Assembly (NCBI RefSeq): GCF_029542625.1
Contig: NZ_CP120733.1
Coordinates: 1,860,001 to 1,924,000 of the forward strand
Origin: Tepidibacter hydrothermalis
GTDB lineage: Bacteria; Bacillota; Clostridia; Peptostreptococcales; Peptostreptococcaceae
DNA: 64,000 nt
Direction of reading: 5' to 3'
The position numbers and the translations under genes are program-made. Below are positions 25,453-32,950 of this stretch, in pieces (the stretch's first letter is position 1; each line of letters starts with the position of its first letter). Under the pieces are notes generated by a model, which worked only from the letters and a program-made list of their open reading frames with translations, was not told where the DNA came from and searched no databases.

Positions 25453-26463
25453 TTAATTACTTTTAGTTATACTATTATCTATAGTTAAAATCAAACCATA
25501 ACTAGTACTGTACATAGATACTTTTATTCCATCTATATCTATTGTTTTTACTCCTGATTCCTTATTATCTATATAAGTATCTACAGAATTTTTCAATTTA
25601 TCAAATTCATCAATCTTTGCATACAGATTAACAAATTCATAAGATTGGTCTCTGTTTTTAGATATTTGTTCTGCACCAAAAGTATAGATACATTCCTTAG
25701 GTTTTCTTTCTATCGACATAAGATCTTCACCATTTTTATCTACTACTGTAATATATTTATCACTTGAATGTATTTTATAACCATATTTATTTGCATATTC
25801 TTCTATTGAGTCACTTTGAGTATCTTCTTGTTTTTCCTCAAAATCCAAGACCCCATTTTTTTTAGCCATTCTTGCTGTTACTACTATTGCCTGTTCCTTT
25901 GACATTTCACTCTGTGGTTTAAATGAACCATCAGGATATCCCTTAATTATTCCTTGTTTGTTCATTGTTGACACACCTTCATTTGCCCAACTTGATATTT
26001 TAGTTTTATCATTAAAAGAATTTTCAGTAGTTGTTTCAAGATTATTATTTACCATTTTCTCTGCTCTTGCAAACATAGTTGAAGCTTGTTCTCTTGTTAA
26101 TTTGTCATTAGGACTAAACTTACCTTCACCTGTTCCGTTTACTATTCCCAATCTACCTGCTAATTGAACTAGAGGATTCACTGTATCATCAAATATCCCT
26201 TCTCCTTGAATTGGTTCAGGTTTTAACTGCAGATAATATGTAGTTACTAACTCTGCAAACTCTTCTCTAGTTATTTCACCTTGAAAATTTTCATCTTTCT
26301 CTAGTGATTTAGGTATAAGTTGTTTTTGTTGCATTGCACTAAATGGAGCTTGAGCCCAATTAGACACGGTTTGTTCTGCAAATATATTCATTGAATTAAC
26401 ACCTAAAAGGGAAAAAATACTTAATAATAAACCTGTATTTTTGATTTTTCTTTTTAAAGTCAT
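25453..26463 (-). CDS. Secreted protein with S-layer homology (SLH) domains
   Basis: 336 residues. Signal peptide (Lys-Arg-Lys start, hydrophobic core, FAEQ cleavage region near 28). SLH motifs: a degenerate first (WAQAPFSAMQQKQLI ... TREEFAELV), a second (GIVNGTGEGKFSPND, LTREQASTMFARA) and a third (WANEGVSTMNKQGIIKGYPDGSFKP, MSKEQAIVVTARM), together about residues 35-205. These bind secondary wall polymer. Residues about 215-336 form a separate domain I do not recognise. Wall-attached surface protein; partner unknown. AAAGGAAGG precedes the ATG. Confidence 0.87.
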   Translation of the reverse strand: MTLKRKIKNTGLLLSIFSLLGVNSMNIFAEQTVSNWAQAPFSAMQQKQLIPKSLEKDENFQGEITREEFAELVTTYYLQLKPEPIQGEGIFDDTVNPLVQLAGRLGIVNGTGEGKFSPNDKLTREQASTMFARAEKMVNNNLETTTENSFNDKTKISSWANEGVSTMNKQGIIKGYPDGSFKPQSEMSKEQAIVVTARMAKKNGVLDFEEKQEDTQSDSIEEYANKYGYKIHSSDKYITVVDKNGEDLMSIERKPKECIYTFGAEQISKNRDQSYEFVNLYAKIDEFDKLKNSVDTYIDNKESGVKTIDIDGIKVSMYSTSYGLILTIDNSITKSN

Positions 26464-26502
26464 AGTTATAACCTTCCTTTCTTGCTTTAAAATGATGTTT
26501 TT

Positions 26503-26543
26503 AACTTAATATATCATATATTGTAGATATAATATATTAAGTT
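26503..26543. repeat. 12-bp perfect inverted repeat in the SLH gene leader
   Basis: AACTTAATATAT and ATATATTAAGTT are separated by 17 bases, about 40-80 bases before the SLH protein start. Operator or leader hairpin candidate. Confidence 0.4.
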
Positions 26544-26626
26544 TATCAAATTGTTGTTTTCATAATCGTTTTTAATTTAATAAACAATTTTTGATTTACT
26601 TAAAATAAGTTTAAGTTAGTTTGTTC

Positions 26627-26700
26627 AAAGTTTTACTTTTACACCTATTTCACCAAAAGCTAGATAATTTACACATCCAGTTATTCTGGATTTACAATAA
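26627..26700 (-). pseudogene. Remnant of a rhodanese-family gene
   Basis: On the minus strand the frame reads CKSRITGCVNYLAFGEIG then VKVKL and a stop. This aligns with CGSGITGCVNYVALDEIG then VKSKL of the intact sulfurtransferase about 740 bases away. The DNA is roughly three quarters identical over about 80 bases. The catalytic Cys is kept but the loop glycines are mutated, and no upstream coding part remains. Confidence 0.75.
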
Positions 26701-26784
26701 ATAATCACTACAAATCATTCAAATACATTTTTCAAAAATCATGCTCTTTTTAAGTTCTACACAAAGTGTAAGTTTAACAAAAAT

Positions 26785-26819
26785 TAAAAAAGTGCCTACC
26801 TTTTGATTGGTAAGCACTT
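26785..26819 (-). terminator. Orphan terminator
   Basis: AAGTGCTTACC and GGTAGGCACTT (one non-complementary pair) followed by a T run on the minus strand. No intact gene lies upstream on that strand, so it probably belonged to a lost gene. Confidence 0.65.
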
Positions 26820-27224
26820 GACTATTAAACTATGTCATATTATCATTATTTTATACATAATCGTCTAGTATCTTTCAAGTGTTCCAGCACTTTCAAGGTA
26901 TGAATCTTCTTATGGTGTTCAAGAATCATAGAAGATGGCGACTTATTTTATTTTTTGTTTTAACTTGTTTTAATTCTATACCTTATCATAATCAAAGTCA
27001 ATTCAAAATTAATCTAAAACTATACTCTATGTCTAAAATACACTTTAAAGTTAATTTTAAAAACACCTCTTAAATAACTAGGAGGTTAATATCCTATCAT
27101 TAATAATATTAAATCGCCTTTTCATTTCTACTAGGTAGTAATACCAGAAATTCTATCTATCTTGTCTTCTTCTTTAATATACTTAATAAAATTACCTATC
27201 CCAACTTTATACTCTTTTAGCATA

Positions 27225-27272
27225 TATAAAAAACCTCTATTAAATAAAATTCTTCTTTATTTAATAGAGGTT
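27225..27272 (-). terminator. Terminator of the rhodanese gene
   Basis: AACCTCTATTAAATAAA and its perfect reverse complement with a seven-base loop, followed by TTTTTT on the minus strand. Confidence 0.88.
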
Positions 27273-27301
27273 AAGTTTATTGCAGTTGAGAATAAGTTCA
27301 T

Positions 27302-28126
27302 TTATTCTCCTGTTTTTATTTCATTATCATCATAGCTTATCCAATCGCTCCATGACCCTAGGTAAAGTTTTGATTTTACACCTATTTCATCAAGAGCAAC
27401 ATAGTTTACACAGCCAGTGATTCCAGATCCACAGTGAACAATTATTTTCTTATACTTTAATATTTCGTTAAAATGATCTTTTAATTTTTTATTATCTTTC
27501 ATTTTATCATTTTCCAAAACATCCATCCAAAAATAATTTTGAGAACTAGGGATATGACCTGCTTTTTTATCAATAGGCTCTATTTCTCCCTTGTATCTTT
27601 CAAAAGATCTGGAATCAATTATAACTGATGTATCCTTATATATATTTTCTTTAACTTCATCTACTGTTGCTATTATAGATTTATTTATCTTAATATCTAA
27701 ACATTTATTTTCTTTTTTAGGAATATCTGATGATAAATAATAACCTGATTCTTTCCAAGCTTTTATTCCTCCATCTAAAATATATACTTTCTCATGACCT
27801 ATATATTTTAACATCCACCAAAATCTAGATGCACCTGCAACTTCTCCATCATCATAAGCTACAACTATTGTATCATTTCCTATTCCACAACTTTCTAATT
27901 TGGATTTAAATTCATTTAAATCAGGTAAAGGATGTCTTCCTCCATGTTCTTTTACATCTCCTGCTAAATCTTTATCCACATCAATATATACTGCATCTGG
28001 AATATGATTTTTTAAATAACTATCTTTACCATACGAAGGAATCTGTAAATCAAATCTGCAATCTACTATAACTGTATCCTCATTATTATTTTCTTTTAAC
28101 CATTTTGCACCGACTAAATTTTTCAA
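27302..28126 (-). CDS. Two-domain sulfurtransferase (rhodanese/3-mercaptopyruvate sulfurtransferase)
   Basis: 274 residues in two rhodanese domains. The N-terminal domain (about 1-125) has the structural VIVDCRFDLQ and HIPDAVYIDVDKDL. The C-terminal domain (about 145-274) has VIIDSRSFERYKGE, AGHIPSSQNYFW and the active loop HCGSGITGC with the persulfide-forming Cys. A CGSG loop is closer to 3-mercaptopyruvate sulfurtransferases (CGSGVTA) than to thiosulfate enzymes (CRKGVTA). The start is a TTG at 28126 after AGGAAGTGA. A decayed copy of its 3' part lies downstream. Confidence 0.9.
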   Translation of the reverse strand: MKNLVGAKWLKENNNEDTVIVDCRFDLQIPSYGKDSYLKNHIPDAVYIDVDKDLAGDVKEHGGRHPLPDLNEFKSKLESCGIGNDTIVVAYDDGEVAGASRFWWMLKYIGHEKVYILDGGIKAWKESGYYLSSDIPKKENKCLDIKINKSIIATVDEVKENIYKDTSVIIDSRSFERYKGEIEPIDKKAGHIPSSQNYFWMDVLENDKMKDNKKLKDHFNEILKYKKIIVHCGSGITGCVNYVALDEIGVKSKLYLGSWSDWISYDDNEIKTGE

Positions 28127-28278
28127 AATATCACTTCCTAATCTTAAATAATAACATATACATTTATTTTACCAATTATTTAAGATTAGTTCTACATATA
28201 AAATTAAATATATAATTAAGTCATATAAAATAATATAACTACATACATTTCCTGGAGACGTTATTTTTTTCTCTTTAT

Positions 28279-28325
28279 ACAAAAAACTAGTCAAGACTTA
28301 AAAAAAGTCTTGACTAGTTTTTTTG
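28279..28325 (-). terminator. Terminator of the aminotransferase at 28353
   Basis: AAAAACTAGTCAAGACT and AGTCTTGACTAGTTTTT with a T run; very stable stem. Confidence 0.88.
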
Positions 28326-28352
28326 TATATTAAATTCTAATAAGATTATTTA

Positions 28353-29669
28353 TTATCTTTGTGATTCATACTCTCTAAGTAATTTTACAAATAACTCAGG
28401 AATTTTATCCATCTTTTCTGGTGTTTCAACAAAAGAAAGTCTAAACTGTGTGCTGCCTGGATTAGCTTCACTATCTTTAATATCATAGAATCCACTCATA
28501 GGTGCTACTAATAATGTTGTTTCAACACCATCAATATTAACTGAACCTTCACCTGCACAATATAATACAAAATCAATTGCGTTAAAACCAGGTTTAACAA
28601 CATTTCTAACATCTACAACTGTGTAAATAGATGCATCTGGATTTGAAACAATAAGATTAGGTTCTTGCTCCTTTAATCCTTTATAAACTTTTAAGATTTG
28701 TTCTCTATAATATTCTCTGATTTCTTGGCACCATCCTAAGATTCCCTCTTTACTTTCATGAGCTAATGCACCAAATATGTACTGACCAATAGCATTTGCG
28801 CAAAGATTAGCTGTATATTCAGCTACTGAACGGTTATTAAATTCAGCATTATCTGTAATTAATGCACCAATTCTTAAACCACATGCATTCCACACTTTAG
28901 AAGCAGTCTCAATACTAATTCTTCTGCCTTCAATTCCAGGAACATCTGCGTCAGTTACACCCCAAATACTTACAAGTGGCTTATCTGTATCATAATAAAG
29001 TTCACGATATGCTTCATCACTTACCATCCACATATTGTACTTCACACAAAGCTGTGCTAATGCTTTCATAGAATCATAGTCATACAGCTGACCAGTAGGA
29101 TTATCATATGGTATTACTAGTAAAGCTCCCGGATTATTCGCCTTAATTACTTCTTCAATTTTATCAATTTCTGGAAGGTCGAAGTTTCCATTTTCATTTA
29201 GTTGACGCTTTACAGTAACTGTTTTTCTTCCAGTTCTTTCCGCAAATGAAATATAATTTGTATAAGCTGGGTCAATCATCAACAAAGGTCTTTTATCTGT
29301 TCCAGCTGGACCACATGTACCAATTAGTAATAATTCCATTGCTGTTGATCCACCATCTGTAACTTGGAAGTGAAGCTTACTTGTATCAAAACCTTCACAA
29401 TTTAAAATGTTTCTAAAAGCATCTTGACATTCCTCAGTCCCAGCAGTTGTTGTGTATCTAATAACACCACTAGCAAACGGACTGTTCTTTGCATCTAATG
29501 CAAACATTCTTTTTTGCATTGCAGTATTTGCTGGAAGAGAAACGTTTCCAATACCCACATTAATAACAGCTTCTGGTTTTACTTTTCGCTCTTCATACTT
29601 CATTTGTGCAAGACGAACTGCTGATGGTTTTCTTGACTCAAAGTGAGCAGATAGTATAGGTTTGTTCAT
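28353..29669 (-). CDS. Class I/II PLP-dependent aminotransferase
   Basis: Fold-type I aminotransferase, 438 residues from the ATG at 29669, which is chosen over 29690 because AGAGGGG lies just before it. Seen: VGIGNVSLPAN, YTTTAGTEECQDAF, VIPYDNPTGQLYDYD (substrate-arm Asn/Pro), VSDEAYRELYY, the PLP lysine in ISIETASKVWNACGLRIGAL, and a late FRLSF arginine that binds the carboxylate. The amino donor and acceptor cannot be told; aspartate- or aromatic-type are both possible. Codon use is somewhat richer in G+C than in neighbours, consistent with acquisition. Monocistronic. Confidence 0.87.
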   Translation of the reverse strand: MNKPILSAHFESRKPSAVRLAQMKYEERKVKPEAVINVGIGNVSLPANTAMQKRMFALDAKNSPFASGVIRYTTTAGTEECQDAFRNILNCEGFDTSKLHFQVTDGGSTAMELLLIGTCGPAGTDKRPLLMIDPAYTNYISFAERTGRKTVTVKRQLNENGNFDLPEIDKIEEVIKANNPGALLVIPYDNPTGQLYDYDSMKALAQLCVKYNMWMVSDEAYRELYYDTDKPLVSIWGVTDADVPGIEGRRISIETASKVWNACGLRIGALITDNAEFNNRSVAEYTANLCANAIGQYIFGALAHESKEGILGWCQEIREYYREQILKVYKGLKEQEPNLIVSNPDASIYTVVDVRNVVKPGFNAIDFVLYCAGEGSVNIDGVETTLLVAPMSGFYDIKDSEANPGSTQFRLSFVETPEKMDKIPELFVKLLREYESQR

Positions 29670-30036
29670 GTCAAATACCCCTCTTTTCATTAGAATTTTT
29701 TCTTACATTGTAATTTTAACATGAAATTGTATAATTTTCACTATTTTTTTAATATTATGTTTTATTAAGCAAATTATAAAATCTACTGTTTACCTTGGTA
29801 GTTCTTCCCTAGCTGTAATTATAAAAAACACTTTTCTACTTTAACTGGTATTTCTAATTTTCTTTAGAAAAAAGTTGTCTGTGTTATATTTTCAGAAACA
29901 TCAAAATATTTGCAATAAACAAAATTCCATTTATTATATAAAAGGACTTTCTTAATTAAGAAAGTTTTTTAATTATCAATTAATGAATAATAATAACTGT
30001 TAATGAAAAAACTATAATAAAAGGAGTTGATTATTT
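29670..30036. other. Intergenic gap with an orphan terminator
   Basis: About 370 AT-rich bases between divergent genes. A short stable hairpin with a T run (29946-29970) points rightwards though no plus-strand gene precedes it. No coding frame is supported; a small RNA is possible. Confidence 0.5.
29946..29970 (+). terminator. Orphan terminator-like hairpin
   Basis: ACTTTCTT-AATT-AAGAAAGT followed by a T run on the plus strand, with no annotated plus-strand gene upstream. Confidence 0.45.
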
Positions 30037-30225
30037 ATGGAACTAAAAACTCGAGATACTGTGGTAAAAAAATTATTAGATGCACAAGAAAATGTTAGAG
30101 ACTATGAATCATTTTCAAAAAAAGTAGATAATTCTGAAGTATGTAATTTATTCAAACAATTTGCAGAAGAATCTGGAGTACAAGCTCAAAAACTTCAACA
30201 ATTACTAGATACTCTTGAAGGATAA
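30037..30225 (+). CDS. Small helical hypothetical protein, 62 residues
   Basis: I do not recognise it with confidence. The sequence is highly charged and predicted all-helical (KTRDTVVKKLLDAQENVRDY, then FKQFAEESGVQAQKLQQLL), like a two-helix hairpin; it vaguely recalls one half of a ferritin-like bundle but lacks an ExxH pair. One Cys at about residue 36. AAAGGAG precedes the ATG and a terminator follows, so it is a good single-gene unit. Confidence 0.72.
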   Translation: MELKTRDTVVKKLLDAQENVRDYESFSKKVDNSEVCNLFKQFAEESGVQAQKLQQLLDTLEG

Positions 30226-30257
30226 TATAAAAGCAGCCATTAATGGCTGCTTTTATA
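30226..30257 (+). terminator. Terminator of the 62-residue gene
   Basis: AAAAGCAGCCATT and AATGGCTGCTTTT form a palindromic stem directly after the stop codon. Confidence 0.82.
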
Positions 30258-30352
30258 TATTCCATTAATGTTTTTAGTATTTGCAAAAAACTATTTTATT
30301 TGTATAATAGTAATTGGATAAATGTACTTTAATAATAAGGAGGATTTTAACT

Positions 30353-30568
30353 ATGAATGAACTTACTTCAAATTTTAATAACCTATCAGAAAAAGAACAA
30401 ATCGAATTTATAAAATCTATCGTTCCACAAATTGAATCGTTAGTTAAAAATAATAAAGATGATTTAATGAGAGAATTCTCACCTGTAATCGATAAATTAT
30501 TAGAGCAATATGGTATAACAATGGATCAAGTTATGATGATGCTTCAAATGTTTAATCCTCAAAATTAA
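30353..30568 (+). CDS. Small hypothetical protein, 71 residues
   Basis: Not recognised. The ATG at 30353 follows AAGGAGG; an in-frame upstream start at 30314 has no ribosome site. The product is acidic and helical (LSEKEQIEFIKSIVPQIESL) and ends in a Met-rich helix, MDQVMMMLQMF. No Cys and no signal peptide. It lies between another small gene and spoVS, sharing a palindromic terminator with the latter. Confidence 0.7.
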   Translation: MNELTSNFNNLSEKEQIEFIKSIVPQIESLVKNNKDDLMREFSPVIDKLLEQYGITMDQVMMMLQMFNPQN

Positions 30569-30592
30569 AAGAACCTCTTAAGAGGTTCTTTT
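30567..30592. terminator. Palindromic bidirectional terminator before spoVS end
   Basis: A 26-base perfect palindrome centred on CTTAAG (AAAAGAACCTC side and GAGGTTCTTTT side), shared by convergent genes. Confidence 0.78.
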
Positions 30593-30593
30593 A

Positions 30594-30854
30594 TTATCTA
30601 GGTTCTACTATAAGCTTTATAGCTGTTCTTTCTTCACCATCAATATCAACATCAGTAAAAGCTGGTACACATATAAGATCCATACCACTTGGTGCAACAA
30701 ATCCTCTTGCTATAGCTACAGCCTTAACACCTTGGTTTAAAGCTCCTGCTCCTATAGCTTGTATTTCTGCTGAACCATTTTCTCTTAAAACTCCAGCTAG
30801 AGCCCCTGCTACAGAATTTGGATTAGATTTTGATGAAACTTTTAATACTTCCAT
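30594..30854 (-). CDS. spoVS: Stage V sporulation protein S (SpoVS)
   Basis: 86 residues, full length. Nearly invariant family blocks are seen: LKVSSKSNPNSVAGALAGVL, AEIQAIGAGALNQGVKAVAI, and FVAPSGMDLICVPAFTDVDI. SpoVS is an Alba-like small protein, probably nucleic-acid binding, that affects septation and coat assembly in sporulation. It supports the view that the host forms spores. Monocistronic. Confidence 0.97.
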   Translation of the reverse strand: MEVLKVSSKSNPNSVAGALAGVLRENGSAEIQAIGAGALNQGVKAVAIARGFVAPSGMDLICVPAFTDVDIDGEERTAIKLIVEPR

Positions 30855-30956
30855 TTCAAATATGCCCCCCTTAATATTATTATATTTCCTTGTGCATTTA
30901 AAATTGGATTTCTTGTTTATATTATTCTACATCTAAAATCTAAATCCTTTTTTTAT

Positions 30957-31904
30957 TTACAAATCATATCCGATTTTTCTAAATTTACTGTATCTTTCAA
31001 AAACTATTTCTTCTTCAGTTTTATTGCCGTACCCATTTAGTTGTTCTATTATATAGTCTTTCATTTTATCTGATGTAAACTCAATATTCTTCTGTGATCC
31101 TCCTAAAGGTTCTTTTATTATTTTATCAATAACATTTAGTTTATATAGATCAGAACTTGTCAACTTCATTATCTCTGAGGCCTCATTTGCTTTAGAAGCA
31201 TCCTTCCATAATATACTAGAAAGACCTTCCGGAGATATTACAGAGTATATAGAGTGTTCAAGCATAGCTACTTTATTAGATACACCAAGACCTAATGCTC
31301 CTCCACTTCCTCCTTCTCCTATAACTATAGATATTACAGGAACTTTTAACGAACTCATTTCAAATAAATTTTTAGCTATTGCTTCTCCTTGACCTCTTTC
31401 TTCAGCTTCAAGACCACAAAACGCTCCTGGAGTATCTATAAAAGTTATTATAGGTCTCTTAAACTTTTCTGCCTGTTTCATAAGCCTTAAAGCCTTTCTA
31501 TAACCTTCAGGATGTGGCATACCAAAATTTCTTTCTATATTTTCTTTTACATCTCTTCCTTTTTGATGACCGATTATAGTAACAGGTATATTTCCTATTA
31601 TACCTATTCCTCCAACTATAGCTTTGTCATCTTTATACAATCTGTCCCCATGAAATTCTATAAATTCACTGCATATATTTTTTATATAATCTTCTGTTGT
31701 AGGTCTACTAGAGGCTCTACTTATATTCACCTTTTGCCAAGCAGTTAAATTTTCATATATTTCATTTTTTAGATTTATAAGCTTTTTACTGAGCATATCT
31801 ATTTCATTGGATAAATCTATATTATTTTCTTTCGATATTTTTTCAAATTCTGCAATTCTATTTTCAAGCTCTATAATGGGCTTATCTATATCTAAATTAT
31901 TCAT
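30957..31904 (-). CDS. accA: Acetyl-CoA carboxylase carboxyltransferase subunit alpha
   Basis: Transfers the carboxyl group from carboxybiotin to acetyl-CoA together with AccD, giving malonyl-CoA for fatty acid synthesis. 315 residues: ARASSRPTTEDYIKNICSEF, FHGDRLYKDDKAIVGGIG, FGMPHPEGYRKALRLMKQAEKF in part, FIDTPGAFCGLEAEERGQGE, IGEGGSGGALGLGV and SPEGLSSILWKD, the crotonase-fold oxyanion and biotin pocket motifs. It is the last gene of accB-accC-accD-accA, 12 bases after accD. Confidence 0.97.
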   Translation of the reverse strand: MNNLDIDKPIIELENRIAEFEKISKENNIDLSNEIDMLSKKLINLKNEIYENLTAWQKVNISRASSRPTTEDYIKNICSEFIEFHGDRLYKDDKAIVGGIGIIGNIPVTIIGHQKGRDVKENIERNFGMPHPEGYRKALRLMKQAEKFKRPIITFIDTPGAFCGLEAEERGQGEAIAKNLFEMSSLKVPVISIVIGEGGSGGALGLGVSNKVAMLEHSIYSVISPEGLSSILWKDASKANEASEIMKLTSSDLYKLNVIDKIIKEPLGGSQKNIEFTSDKMKDYIIEQLNGYGNKTEEEIVFERYSKFRKIGYDL

Positions 31905-31916
31905 ACTTAGCCCTCC

Positions 31917-32768
31917 TTAATATCCATGCATTCTTAATATTTGATGGATTTTGTTTTTCATATCTTTTCTACTTACAATTAAATCTAAAAATCCATGTTC
32001 TAGTAAAAATTCAGATTTTTGAAACCCTTCAGGAAGATCTTGCTTAATTGTCTGTTTTATAACCCTAGGACCAGCAAATCCGATTAAAGCATTTGGTTCC
32101 GCTATTATAACATCCCCAAGCATGGCAAAACTTGCCGTTACGCCACCAGTCGTCGGGTCTGTCAATACAGATATATATGGTAATCCATTTTGACTGAGCT
32201 TATTTAGCGCTTGAGAAGTTTTCGCCATTTGCATTAAAGATATTATACCTTCTTGCATCCTAGCTCCTCCAGACGCGCAGACTATTATAACTGGTAAGTT
32301 ATTATCTATAGCATATTCAATCGCCCTAGTTATCTTCTCTCCAACTATGTAACCCATACTCCCCATCATAAATTCTGAATTCATTACACAAAGTATAACA
32401 TCTATACCATCCAACTTACCATAACCAGTTATAACAGCATCTTTTTCTTTACTTTTTGCACTATATCTTTCTAACTTTTCTTCATATTCAGGGAATTCTA
32501 ATATATTTATAGAAACTAACTCTCCATCTAGCTCTTCAAATGTCTTTTCATCTATTAATAAGTCCACTCTACCTCTAGCAGAAAGTTTAAAATGACGATC
32601 ACATTTAGGACACAAGCTTAAATTTTCTTCTACTTCTTTTATAAAAATATTATTATTGCAGTTTTCACACTTTATCCAAAATTTTTCATCAACACTTTTA
32701 CTCTTAAATTTTTTATTGACAGATACTTGTGCATACCCTTTTTCTTTACTCAATAATTTTTTAATCAT
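31917..32768 (-). CDS. accD: Acetyl-CoA carboxylase carboxyltransferase subunit beta
   Basis: Partner of AccA in the carboxyltransferase. 283 residues. The N-terminal zinc ribbon has CENC ... CPKC (about residues 34-56). The crotonase fold contains VITGYGKLDGIDV, FMGSMGYIVGEKI, IIVCASGGARMQEG and YISVLTDPTTGGVTASFA. It is separated from accC by 182 bases that hold a structured intercistronic repeat; the other acc junctions are tight. Confidence 0.97.
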   Translation of the reverse strand: MIKKLLSKEKGYAQVSVNKKFKSKSVDEKFWIKCENCNNNIFIKEVEENLSLCPKCDRHFKLSARGRVDLLIDEKTFEELDGELVSINILEFPEYEEKLERYSAKSKEKDAVITGYGKLDGIDVILCVMNSEFMMGSMGYIVGEKITRAIEYAIDNNLPVIIVCASGGARMQEGIISLMQMAKTSQALNKLSQNGLPYISVLTDPTTGGVTASFAMLGDVIIAEPNALIGFAGPRVIKQTIKQDLPEGFQKSEFLLEHGFLDLIVSRKDMKNKIHQILRMHGY

Positions 32769-32787
32769 ATTTCACCTCTATAAATTT

Positions 32788-32934
32788 ATCCCAAAGCTAC
32801 AAGTTCTAAAACTCCATCCTCTTAAGGCTGGAGATAAGAACTTAACAACTTCTGGATTAGTTCACCCACAGGGCACTTACGCAGCTAGAAATTCAGTTGG
32901 AGTAAAATTTCCATCTGAATTAAGTTTCACTTTA
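32788..32934 (-). repeat. Intercistronic structured repeat, copy B (accC-accD)
   Basis: Full-length copy. Operon-sense order: AAAGTGAAAC start; a small stem AATTCAG ... CTGAATT; then a nested hairpin with arms AAGTT/AGCTT, AAGTTCT/AGAACTT and CTCCAGCC/GGATGGAG around TTAAGA. It aligns along nearly its whole length with the copy at 52252. Confidence 0.75.
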
Positions 32935-32950
32935 TGCATAGTTTATATTT

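Larger units (their letters stand above)
26464..27301. other. Decayed intergenic strip of about 840 bases
   Basis: Contains, from left to right: an inverted repeat in the SLH gene leader (26503-26543); a rhodanese gene remnant (about 26627-26700); an orphan terminator (26785-26819); a short minus-strand reading near 26840-26925 that ends HLKDTRRLCIK and a stop (not recognised); and the terminator of the intact rhodanese. No intact gene is visible. It reads as a scar of deletions and duplications. Confidence 0.6.

Noticed and set aside
26840-26925. Minus-strand reading ending HLKDTRRLCIK before an orphan terminator
   Set aside because: It looks like the tail of a lost gene, but I could not match it to a family, so it is only mentioned in the gap description.
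27131-27223. 30-codon minus-strand frame starting MLKEYKVGIGNF just after the rhodanese terminator
   Set aside because: It has an apparent AGAGG before it, but this is part of the terminator stem, and the frame is very short with no recognisable product.
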